A DNA stretch of 6,172 nt, taken from assembly GCA_002505325.1 (NCBI GenBank), contig DAUV01000057.1, positions 37,556 to 43,727 on the forward strand. Reading direction: 5' to 3'. Below the pieces are notes generated by a model. The model saw only the letters and a program-made list of their open reading frames with translations, searched no databases and had not been told where the DNA came from. A program made the position numbers and the translations under genes. This stretch comes from Euryarchaeota archaeon UBA623. Lineage in GTDB: Archaea > Thermoplasmatota > Poseidoniia > Poseidoniales > Thalassarchaeaceae. Below are positions 1 to 6,111 of this stretch, piece by piece. Numbering within the stretch: the stretch's first letter is position 1; the number at the start of each line of letters is the position of its first letter.

Positions 1-3000
1 ACTGAGGAGCCATCGCGCCTGTACTGTTCGGGGACGGTCATATCAATGGATATCGCCGTGCCTATACTAGCTTGCAAATCAACGGTCTCCGGGATGTCCT
101 GAATCATCACCTCGGTTCTGCTTCCCGCCTCTCTGTTGATTAGAAGAACGTGGACCCAGTCCAACCTCTCAGAGAGAACATAGTGGGTCGAGGTTGTGAC
201 CTCGGTAATTTCACCGACGGATTTGATTTCAAATACCGCATCGAGTCCGAGATTAGTGGATGCTCCTACCGTCAGACCTTGAAGGGTCAACAGCAAGTCC
301 TGACCGTTGATTCCGTATATCTGGACCATGAGTTCACTGTGTGCCGGCACCCAGCCTTCAAGGCCCACACTTATGCCCCAGTTCTGGCCGTTGACCTTAT
401 TCTGCCTAGTGATCGAGAAATCAATTAATGGAGGAAGTTCGGGCAGCCATATTCTCAAGTGGAAGCCATCGGCAATTCCTGAGGGAGATGCCTGAAAGGC
501 GACGCCATGGACCCAAGTGGGTGCTCTGAGCGAACCGTCGCCATGCACAGCCTCCACGGTCAGGTCGAATGTTGAGTCAGCCTCCAATTGGAGGCCGAAG
601 GAGAAGTCCCCTTCGGACTCCGAGTTAGTCGAGATGTCTGAGGTGATACCTGATAGAACGCTATTTACCGACCTACCAAGGTCGGCGAAACCGCTGATGA
701 AGAAAGCTACTCCGGAGAGGCCATTTGAGGTATTGAATTCAGGCACATCTAGACTGTTTCCTGAGTCGGATCCTGTCGGTATCTGGATTCTGACAGTAGA
801 GGGGAGTGGGTCAATTGAGGCTATCACTGAGAGTGAGTCGCCCCCCACAGTCGGAGCGTGGTCGACGTTGATGCTCAGGGCTCGGTCGCCTGCCGCCGAT
901 ATCTGAGCGGTTCCCCTTCCAGCAGGACCCGTGGCCCCCTCCTCAGCTGGCTCTGTCCAACTGACTTCACTGAGCCCGGTCAACCTAGTTGAGATAGTAG
1001 AAGTTCCAGTTATCTGATCATGATGGAAGAGGAAGTGGTCACCCGTCAATCTGACAGGGTCAGTTGAATTGCTAATCTGCGCCTCAATCGATGAAATAGG
1101 AGTGGAGGATGACCATCCGGTGACGAAGCCTGATGTGGTGCTGAATGAGTCGGGTACACCGGTAATGGTAGCCGCCTGACGCTGTGTGCCATCCATACCC
1201 GTGTAGGCAATCGACTCGATACCAGACGAAGCGAGGTATTCCATTCCGCTTGCTGATACTTGTATGGAGAGATTGTCAGGGATGTCACTGAGTGTCAGAG
1301 CCTCAAAGGAGGCTCCTTCGAGAGTTTTTGAGTGATAGTCAATGTAGGTGAATGAGAAACTCTCATCAGATGCGGTGCGTAGTATAACGACCTGTTCATC
1401 CAGCTCATTGTCGTCAATTAGAGAGAATGCAATGAGGCCACTGAACCCGATGCTAGCCGCTACTGGCGCTAGGGGTTCGATTGGTCCGCTCCTGCCTTGA
1501 ACTAGACCAAGTCCCCTGTCTTTTGCCAGCATCAGATGGTCGCCTGAGTCAGTTGGATGGTCACTCGAACCTATCTGAATTGAAAGGCTGGTTAACGGCA
1601 TATCAGATCTGGTGACTAGCCAGTTGTCTGTGAGAAGTAGGTGGACTGTCCTGCCCGCGAGCCCACTGGTTCCATCAACACCACCGCTGATTACATCCAC
1701 CACGGCTGAAGGGACATCATTCAGGATGGTTCCTATGTCCAAGAACAAATCGACTATGTTGATTAGGACATTATCCACAATCTTCGATACGAAGTCGAGA
1801 CTGTCCTCTGAGTCAAGTCCGCCCTCACTTGAGCTCCCGCTACTAAGCTCGAAAGATCCGTAGAGGACCAGTGCCGTCGGCAGGTCTTTCGCTCTGATGT
1901 GTATCTTTCTGTGGTCTTCTGCAGCACCCTCTCTGATGAACCACGAGTCATAGTTGAGTTCCTCTACTGATTGCACCGACCGTATGAGAATCAAGGTCTT
2001 AGGAGGGTTTGCTGGATTTACCGGTAGGGTGGGGTCGTCGACATTCTCACTGTTGTCTCTGGAGAAGTTCTTGATTCCGATGATAAAGCCAAGCCTCTGT
2101 GGAAGTTCACCTGGGAGTTGGGAACGCGAGCCGTCAGAGCCAAGCATACGGAAAACGCGCTCTATCTCCCCTTCAGACAAGGACCCTTTTGGCAACCCTC
2201 TCAACCACCCTACAGAGTCGGTCACATTGCCTCTACCTCCATCGCTGGACTCCTCAGGAGGGAGTTCCGACCTGTTCTCGTGGAAGTGGATGTGTAAGTC
2301 GGTTCTCTCGTCTGCCCAATACTCGATTGTGGTCAGCCCCCTCTCACCATCGACGATGCTGTTCTCGGGCAGAACGCTATCTGTCCTAATGACTACATCA
2401 GCCTCCTCGGGAATGACTACGGCTTGCTTGTTGGGGTGGAATGAGAGCTCTATGTATGCCAGTTCCCAGAGGTCTCTATCACCACTTTCGTCAGGTGGAG
2501 AGAAGTGCAAGTATCCGAAGCCCGCCGAGACTCCGCAATTCAGCTCCGTGTAAGTAGCGAAGAGCATCTCGTCAGGAGAATATCGGTCCGGGCAGTCACG
2601 TCCGCCAGGGTTCCTGAACTCGATCGCATATGGTGCGGCAATCGCAGCGAAGGTGATTCCGGACTCATCCGCTCCTTGATTGATGAGTCCTAACGTGAGT
2701 GCCTGTATGAGAGTGAATACTAGATCGGAACTGGCTCCAGAGATATCGAAATAGAATCTCTCTATTCCTACTCGGAGAGTGAAGTCATCAGGTTGGGCGG
2801 TGAATCTTGAGTCGACAACCCAGATGTAGGTTTCACCCTCTCCGAGAGCCAGTATGGAGTCCTGACCGGAATATGCAAATGCCTTGATTAGTGATACTTG
2901 CAACGAGTCCATCATATTCCAATCTAGATCATTCTGACTAGAGTCGAGTACCTTGACCGAGTACGAAATACCGGGCTCAATCCAAAGCACTCCTTCTTCT

Positions 3001-3644
3001 ACTCCCCATCCACCGAGGAATTCCCAGGCAATCTTCAGTCCGACTTCGATGTCATCATCTCCGTCGTTGTCGACATCAATCTCATGCAGAAGAGGTTCGG
3101 AGTTGATATCGAACAGAGATAACAGATTGGCTGAGAATGTTACCACCTCAAAGTTCTGGATCGTGTTACCATCGAGGTCGATGTACTCTGTCCAAATCAC
3201 GTAGTCGGTCAGATTTACCAGAGTCTGCCAGATGTTATCGACTTGACCGGGAGAACTGATACTGGGGTCCAACAGCAGGTTGTAGGGACCGGGGTGCTGT
3301 GGTTGTGGAGGTGTTGTCGCCACCATACTCGCTCCATCAATTGACCCGTTCACATTGGAGAGGGGGTCGGATGGCCCAGTAGGCACTACCGAGTTACCTA
3401 TTCCTTCGATGATTGGTTTTGCCAGTTGCGCTACGGAGTTACTGTCCAACATCTCTTGGCGCTCCTCTAGAACTTCGGACAGTTGGTCAAGTACCTCGAA
3501 GTCCTGAGATTCTATTCTCGCCTCGCCGCTCACCGCAGAGAAGGGAGAAAGGATGGGGAGCAAGAACAGCAGGGCCATCAGTAGAGTATGCGAATTGTTC
3601 GCCCTCGGCGCCCTACAGACCAGTCGGACACCGGTGTTACCCAT
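1..3644 (-). CDS. Giant secreted repeat protein, function unknown (C-terminus beyond window)
   Basis: I do not recognise this family. The frame is open for 1214 codons from the ATG at 3644 to the left edge with no stop, so the C-terminus is missing. Residues 1-40 are a signal peptide. Residues 41-85 look helical and charged. Residues 110-480 are beta-rich, with a calcium-loop-like DVDNDGDDD at 190-198 and the only two mature cysteines (C351, C370), a likely disulfide. From about 548 the protein is repetitive: hydrophobic strands followed by D(L/I)P or GVP turns (587, 787, 829, 1183), and a P(L/I)(T/S)S(L/I)xxQI...GDH(L/F) block at 683-706 and 849-873. A hydrophobic, probably helical insert lies at 614-655. 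NxS/T sequons are frequent. No catalytic motif or membrane anchor is visible. The ATG is the first start after the gap, and a strong Shine-Dalgarno lies 5 bases upstream. Probably exported or surface-bound, and possibly co-transcribed with the upstream membrane protein gene. The reading frame is certain; the function is unknown. Confidence 0.93.
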   Translation of the reverse strand, partial: MGNTGVRLVCRAPRANNSHTLLMALLFLLPILSPFSAVSGEARIESQDFEVLDQLSEVLEERQEMLDSNSVAQLAKPIIEGIGNSVVPTGPSDPLSNVNGSIDGASMVATTPPQPQHPGPYNLLLDPSISSPGQVDNIWQTLVNLTDYVIWTEYIDLDGNTIQNFEVVTFSANLLSLFDINSEPLLHEIDVDNDGDDDIEVGLKIAWEFLGGWGVEEGVLWIEPGISYSVKVLDSSQNDLDWNMMDSLQVSLIKAFAYSGQDSILALGEGETYIWVVDSRFTAQPDDFTLRVGIERFYFDISGASSDLVFTLIQALTLGLINQGADESGITFAAIAAPYAIEFRNPGGRDCPDRYSPDEMLFATYTELNCGVSAGFGYLHFSPPDESGDRDLWELAYIELSFHPNKQAVVIPEEADVVIRTDSVLPENSIVDGERGLTTIEYWADERTDLHIHFHENRSELPPEESSDGGRGNVTDSVGWLRGLPKGSLSEGEIERVFRMLGSDGSRSQLPGELPQRLGFIIGIKNFSRDNSENVDDPTLPVNPANPPKTLILIRSVQSVEELNYDSWFIREGAAEDHRKIHIRAKDLPTALVLYGSFELSSGSSSEGGLDSEDSLDFVSKIVDNVLINIVDLFLDIGTILNDVPSAVVDVISGGVDGTSGLAGRTVHLLLTDNWLVTRSDMPLTSLSIQIGSSDHPTDSGDHLMLAKDRGLGLVQGRSGPIEPLAPVAASIGFSGLIAFSLIDDNELDEQVVILRTASDESFSFTYIDYHSKTLEGASFEALTLSDIPDNLSIQVSASGMEYLASSGIESIAYTGMDGTQRQAATITGVPDSFSTTSGFVTGWSSSTPISSIEAQISNSTDPVRLTGDHFLFHHDQITGTSTISTRLTGLSEVSWTEPAEEGATGPAGRGTAQISAAGDRALSINVDHAPTVGGDSLSVIASIDPLPSTVRIQIPTGSDSGNSLDVPEFNTSNGLSGVAFFISGFADLGRSVNSVLSGITSDISTNSESEGDFSFGLQLEADSTFDLTVEAVHGDGSLRAPTWVHGVAFQASPSGIADGFHLRIWLPELPPLIDFSITRQNKVNGQNWGISVGLEGWVPAHSELMVQIYGINGQDLLLTLQGLTVGASTNLGLDAVFEIKSVGEITEVTTSTHYVLSERLDWVHVLLINREAGSRTEVMIQDIPETVDLQASIGTAISIDMTVPEQYRRDGSS
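948..1379 (-). repeat. Copy 2 of the ~200-residue protein repeat (residues about 756-899)
   Basis: Landmarks: VVILR ending at R756, SDIPDNLSIQVS from 786, a second turn TGVPDS at 828-833, PISSIEAQI at 849-857, and GDHFLF at 868-873. These align in order with copy 1. The SDIPDNLSIQVS block also matches QDIPETVDLQAS at 1182-1193, which appears to open a third copy running off the window. The pattern predicts alternating beta-strands with proline turns; the fold itself is not identified. Confidence 0.6.
1443..1982 (-). repeat. Copy 1 of the ~200-residue protein repeat (residues about 555-734)
   Basis: Protein-level repeat inside the giant gene. The ordered landmarks are a hydrophobic strand ending in arginine (LILIR, R555), a DLP turn at 587-589, the strand PLTSLSIQI at 683-691, and GDHLML at 701-706. 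The same landmarks recur in the same order in copy 2. The distance from R to the DxP turn is 32 residues here and 31 in copy 2. This copy carries an extra stretch of about 33 residues between DLP and GDH, which contains the hydrophobic helical segment 614-655. The DNA itself is too diverged to be a nucleotide repeat, so the duplication is old. Confidence 0.6.
1680..1805 (-). other. Hydrophobic, probably helical insert in the giant protein (residues 614-655)
   Basis: After an acidic serine/glycine-rich loop (about 597-615) comes a run with V/I/L every three to four residues and regularly placed D, N and K, including KIVDNVLINIVDLFLDIG. This looks like one or two amphipathic helices. The interspersed charges argue against a true transmembrane span. 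The corresponding place in repeat copy 2 lacks it. A similar but weaker segment, FFISGFADLGRSVNSVLSGI, appears further on, near residue 970. Confidence 0.5.
3051..3077 (-). other. Calcium-loop-like acidic motif DVDNDGDDD (residues 190-198)
   Basis: The spacing DxDxDGxxD matches the calcium-binding loops of EF-hand, dockerin and thrombospondin type 3 motifs. It sits between beta-strand-like sequences in the N-terminal part of the giant secreted protein. Metal binding is inferred from the pattern only. Confidence 0.55.
3525..3644 (-). other. Signal peptide of the giant secreted protein (residues 1-40)
   Basis: The N-terminus has an arginine-bearing n-region (R7, R11, R14), then the hydrophobic run TLLMALLFLLPILSPF at residues 20-35, then small residues AVSG before E41. 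This is the Sec type. No twin-arginine pair and no lipobox cysteine is present near the cleavage site, so a lipoprotein is unlikely. Cleavage is probably after S39 or G40; the exact position is inferred. Confidence 0.85.
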
Positions 3645-3647
3645 GCT

Positions 3648-3666
3648 CGCACCTCCTAGAGGTGCG
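3648..3666 (-). promoter_or_regulatory. Perfect 8-bp inverted repeat overlapping the ribosome binding site
   Basis: The minus strand reads CGCACCTC, TAG, GAGGTGCG. The arms are exact reverse complements with a 3-base centre, and six of the eight pairs are G:C. In RNA this would be a hairpin whose 3' arm contains the Shine-Dalgarno, only 3 bases before the start codon. As DNA it is a 19-bp palindrome that could be an operator. The pairing is directly visible; the role is inferred. Confidence 0.6.
3650..3657 (-). promoter_or_regulatory. Shine-Dalgarno sequence of the giant gene (AGGAGGTG)
   Basis: On the minus strand AGGAGGTG ends 5 bases before the ATG at 3644. It is a near-perfect match to the anti-Shine-Dalgarno at the 3' end of 16S rRNA, and it decides the start codon. 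It is unusual in lying inside the 3' arm of a perfect inverted repeat. Confidence 0.8.
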
Positions 3667-3669
3667 CTA

Positions 3670-3684
3670 TAGGGTATTGCCCTA
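3670..3684 (-). repeat. Small inverted repeat TAGGG-CAATA-CCCTA upstream of the ribosome binding site hairpin
   Basis: Five-base arms are exact reverse complements around a 5-base centre. It ends 3 bases before the stronger inverted repeat, so the leader could form two hairpins in tandem. Five pairs alone are weak evidence; the interest comes from the adjacency. Confidence 0.4.
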
Positions 3685-3726
3685 CAGGAACCAACTTTGC
3701 ATCGAATAACCGAGGCTATAGATGAA

Positions 3727-6111
3727 TCATCCTAGGCTGATTGATTCAATAGAGCCGCAATGAGGACAAGCCGTCCTAGCAGCGTCGACTCCATGGGGTA
3801 GTTCGACCTCAAACTTCTTGTCACACGAAGAGCAATTCTGGCGAACTTTTCGATCCGGCTCCGACTCAATCTCTTCGGGTTGGAAGACCTCAGTTTCATC
3901 CTCTCCAGGAGACCAGTTTGACACAGGTTCCTCGGTCTGAGACTCATGCGAGTAATCGAGATCCTCCCTCTCGACAGAGTCGTCTTCGTCGAACTCGGAT
4001 AGGATTTCTCTGGCAGGACTTGGGCCTGAGGCATCCTCTTCTTCGGATGGTTGTAGAAGCGCTGCGATGTCGGGATCTAATTCCTCCCCTTCAGGCTCAC
4101 CCATTGCAGTGGAGATACCTTGGGTCGAACCTGACATCCCACTTGAGAAGTCACCGAAGACTTGTTGGGCAGGCTGCTCAATCTGCACGGTGGACTCTGC
4201 TCCACCCCACATGGCCTTCTGCTCCTCGACCGAGGGGGCCGCGGATACAGACTGCTCGGGCTCATCATCCTCGGCAATCATCGCTGCGAGTCTACGATTG
4301 GACATGAATCGCCAGGTCAACAGAGCAAACAGAATCACCACTATGAGGGCACCTGCGGCCATGAGTCCCAGCCGCATCAAATCCAATCCATCATCTTCGT
4401 TACCGCTGAGCACATTGACTAGTACCTCAAACTCGGAAACCAGCCCGGCGTCGTTCTCGATCCGGCAGACTACAGTCATGGGTTCTGAGGTATCATAGCT
4501 CCACAGCACTGAGTCACCAAAGCCGTCGTCGTCGTTCCTCGGGTCGCCGTCGGAATCGGAGTCCACATTGCCGTCGAAATCCCACGAGAACAACAGGTTG
4601 TTTGACTCAGCATCACTAACGTTGGCCACGAAGCGGAAGGTCTGCCCTATCTGCAGAGTCACCTCCTCCTGATGTGTTCCAATGACCGGAGGGGTGGAGT
4701 CGTACAGACTGATAGTTGCGGTGTCCTCAGAAATCATACCCGAATTATCGGTGGCCTTCAGGGTGATAGTGTGGAGGCCGGCGGAGTAGCTGGAGTTGAA
4801 CAAGTGGTTGAACACGGTTGCTCCTTCGTCGTTGCCTGAATTGGTTCGTATCAGAACGTCATCGACAAACCACTCGATTGTGGCGATGCCCCAATTATCA
4901 CTCACCTGCCCACTGAGTACCACGTCGTCCCCGTATGTGCGCTCCAGTATGGCGGAGGCTCCAATGCTCACTTCGGGCTCAGAGATGTCTGCGACCTCGA
5001 TTGACTGGTATGAGCTGGCGCTACGCGCATCAATCGCCACTACAGTGAGTCTGATAGTGACATTAGTTGGATCTGGCCAGCTAACACTCACAGACGATCC
5101 TACAGTATCATCTGTTCCATCCCCATTGGTGTCCCAGTGGAAGCCGGACTCAAGAATCTGGCCGGAGTTGTTCGGAGTCTGCGTAGCGTCCAGAGTGACG
5201 ATGTCGCCGACGTTGATTATCTCAAGAGCAACGTCGCCGCTGATTACTGGTTCCAGAACTGGAGTCAGAGTGAGTGTAACCGTGACTGCGGTATCTTCGG
5301 TTCCAGCGCCTCCTCCAGCGGGGCCCGCCCTGTTATCGACCACCAGATAGAGGTCTTCTCCCTCGTAGGTCTCGGTGGCCATCCAGACCATGTCTCGTTC
5401 CTGAGTGATGAGTAGCATGTCAGTGCCCTCGACGCGTGCGGCTGCGGTGCCACCTTGCTCGTACAGAGATACCTGTGAGGATGTCATCAGGAAGACGTCA
5501 GGAGCTCCCTCCATGGTGTTGGCCTCCATCCTGACTTGAGTGCCAGCGTCCACTATGAATGGGCCGTGCAATACTGAATGCTCACCAGGATCGAGTCGAA
5601 CGATGGTGTCGGCGAGGGTGAAAATTCCAGGAGTAATCATTTCCGAATCGAGTGCGATTGATGCTATCGAACCTCCCTGAGCGCCACCTCCTCCGTCTTG
5701 GGGATGGGCTAAGTTGTCGAGGACAAGATACCATCGAGTCATCTCCCTATCGTCAGGGACTGTCCAATGCCAAGAGCCTTCTCCGTTGAAACTCTCGAAT
5801 ACTGAATTCCGCTCCCAGATTGAATCGCTGCGGTAGGACTGTTCGTTCTGGTACACTGAAATCGAGTTGACTGAGAACATGAGAATATCTATTTCAGAAT
5901 CAGTGGTCAAATCGAATGAGATAATGTCGCCGGGCTCCAACTCTCCCAAATCGACTCTTACGCATGACTGATCATCGAGATCCCAACTTGCCGGCATCAT
6001 CGACTGGTCGGCGTTGATGCATGAGATGACACCTTTCGCCCCTGCCTGAGCCAGAGGTGCTGAACTGACTAACAGTAAGGCGATTAGTAGGGTGGCGGAC
6101 ACTCGGCGCAC
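3727..6111 (-). CDS. Membrane-anchored surface protein with tandem beta-modules, PKD-like domains and cytoplasmic zinc ribbon
   Basis: This is a complete 794-residue protein with no assigned function. A Sec signal peptide (residues 1-23, cleavage after AQA) leads to an exported region. Two related beta-rich modules (about 50-155 and 165-284) each end in a (W/L)YLVxDN motif and a glycine-rich linker. Three PKD/Ig-like domains follow at about 295-375, 378-470 and 473-568. They include calcium-loop-like DTNGDGTDD (327-335) and an Asp-rich loop at 511-533. One transmembrane helix (579-600) is followed by RFMSNRR, which indicates a cytoplasmic C-terminus. An acidic, probably disordered tail (611-755) ends in a zinc ribbon with C760, C763, C782 and C785. 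C31 and C50 may form a disulfide. The GTG at 6111 is the only plausible start in frame: an in-frame TGA lies at 6157-6159 and there is no ATG or GTG between. Another GTG at codon 4 is possible but would lose the arginines. Likely adhesion, envelope organisation or substrate capture, with a cytoplasmic contact through the tail; this is inference. Confidence 0.93.
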   Translation of the reverse strand: MRRVSATLLIALLLVSSAPLAQAGAKGVISCINADQSMMPASWDLDDQSCVRVDLGELEPGDIISFDLTTDSEIDILMFSVNSISVYQNEQSYRSDSIWERNSVFESFNGEGSWHWTVPDDREMTRWYLVLDNLAHPQDGGGGAQGGSIASIALDSEMITPGIFTLADTIVRLDPGEHSVLHGPFIVDAGTQVRMEANTMEGAPDVFLMTSSQVSLYEQGGTAAARVEGTDMLLITQERDMVWMATETYEGEDLYLVVDNRAGPAGGGAGTEDTAVTVTLTLTPVLEPVISGDVALEIINVGDIVTLDATQTPNNSGQILESGFHWDTNGDGTDDTVGSSVSVSWPDPTNVTIRLTVVAIDARSASSYQSIEVADISEPEVSIGASAILERTYGDDVVLSGQVSDNWGIATIEWFVDDVLIRTNSGNDEGATVFNHLFNSSYSAGLHTITLKATDNSGMISEDTATISLYDSTPPVIGTHQEEVTLQIGQTFRFVANVSDAESNNLLFSWDFDGNVDSDSDGDPRNDDDGFGDSVLWSYDTSEPMTVVCRIENDAGLVSEFEVLVNVLSGNEDDGLDLMRLGLMAAGALIVVILFALLTWRFMSNRRLAAMIAEDDEPEQSVSAAPSVEEQKAMWGGAESTVQIEQPAQQVFGDFSSGMSGSTQGISTAMGEPEGEELDPDIAALLQPSEEEDASGPSPAREILSEFDEDDSVEREDLDYSHESQTEEPVSNWSPGEDETEVFQPEEIESEPDRKVRQNCSSCDKKFEVELPHGVDAARTACPHCGSIESISLG
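3751..3834 (-). other. C-terminal zinc ribbon (C760-x2-C763 ... C782-x2-C785)
   Basis: The knuckles NCSSCDKKFEVEL and ACPHCGS are 18 residues apart (C763 to C782). This fits the short two-knuckle zinc ribbon seen in MJ0042-type and similar prokaryotic domains. It lies at the extreme C-terminus on the cytoplasmic side, after about 145 residues of acidic linker. Zinc binding is inferred from the four cysteines. The partner could be nucleic acid or protein; nothing in the sequence decides. Confidence 0.8.
4312..4377 (-). other. Transmembrane helix (residues 579-600)
   Basis: An uninterrupted hydrophobic run, LGLMAAGALIVVILFALLTW, is flanked outside by acidic residues (NEDDGLD) and inside by RFMSNRR. 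By the positive-inside rule the N-terminal domains are outside and the acidic tail is in the cytoplasm. Confidence 0.9.
4408..5229 (-). other. Three PKD/Ig-like domains (residues about 295-568)
   Basis: Domain 1 has GDIVTLDAT, then FHWDTNGDG, then the closing strand TIRLTVVAID, the usual PKD order. Domain 2 has GDDVVLSGQVSD, IEWFVDD and HTITLKATDNSG, closer to bacterial Ig-like or cadherin-like domains. Domain 3 has GQTFRFVANVSD, FSWDFDGN and VVCRIENDAG. The central (F)xWDxDG element of domains 1 and 3 is the hallmark. Four NxS/T sequons fall here (N314, N350, N439, N497). Such domains normally act as extracellular spacers or adhesive units. Confidence 0.8.
5260..5964 (-). repeat. Two tandem beta-rich modules with YLVxDN and GGG linkers (residues about 50-284)
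   Basis: Module 1 contains LGELEPGD near its start and WYLVLDN (127-133), then a P-rich and G-rich linker PQDGGGGAQGG. Module 2 contains VRLDPGEH near its start and LYLVVDN (254-260), then PAGGGAG. Both then enter a final strand rich in T, V or S. The shared start, end motif and linker show internal duplication. The strand pattern resembles the bacterial and archaeal pre-peptidase C-terminal (PPC-like) beta-sandwich, but that assignment is tentative. Confidence 0.65.

Larger units (their letters stand above)
3645..3726 (-). other. 82-base gap between the two genes
   Basis: This separates the TGA stop of the membrane protein gene from the ATG of the giant gene. No T-rich tract typical of archaeal termination is visible on the transcribed strand, which favours read-through and co-transcription. 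It contains two inverted repeats and a Shine-Dalgarno, listed separately. CTATAGC occurs twice on the minus strand. The copy at 3666-3672 places TATA about 23-27 bases before the ATG, so a weak internal promoter is possible. Confidence 0.6.

Noticed and set aside
1046..1288. 80-codon frame on the minus strand
   Set aside because: It overlaps the giant gene in another frame on the same strand, and the giant gene's frame is continuous through it with clear repeat motifs.
1954..2553. A 199-codon open frame on the + strand
   Set aside because: It lies wholly antisense to the giant gene, encodes a Ser/Pro-rich sequence with no domain, and is explained by the codon use of the gene on the other strand.
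3598..3607. Ten-base match GTTCGCCCTC shared with 6120-6129, near the starts of both genes
   Set aside because: Several 10-base matches are expected by chance in 6 kb, and one copy lies inside the coding sequence for the signal peptide.
3721..3750. Small palindromes GATGA-A-TCATC, CCTAGG and ATTGA-T-TCAAT around the stop codon of the membrane protein gene
   Set aside because: Arms of 3-5 bases are expected by chance. No T-rich tract follows to support a terminator.
4796..5350. A 184-codon open frame on the + strand
   Set aside because: Antisense to the PKD-like domains of the membrane protein. Its Ser/Thr/Val-rich composition is the mirror of the Asp, Gly and Thr codons of the real gene.
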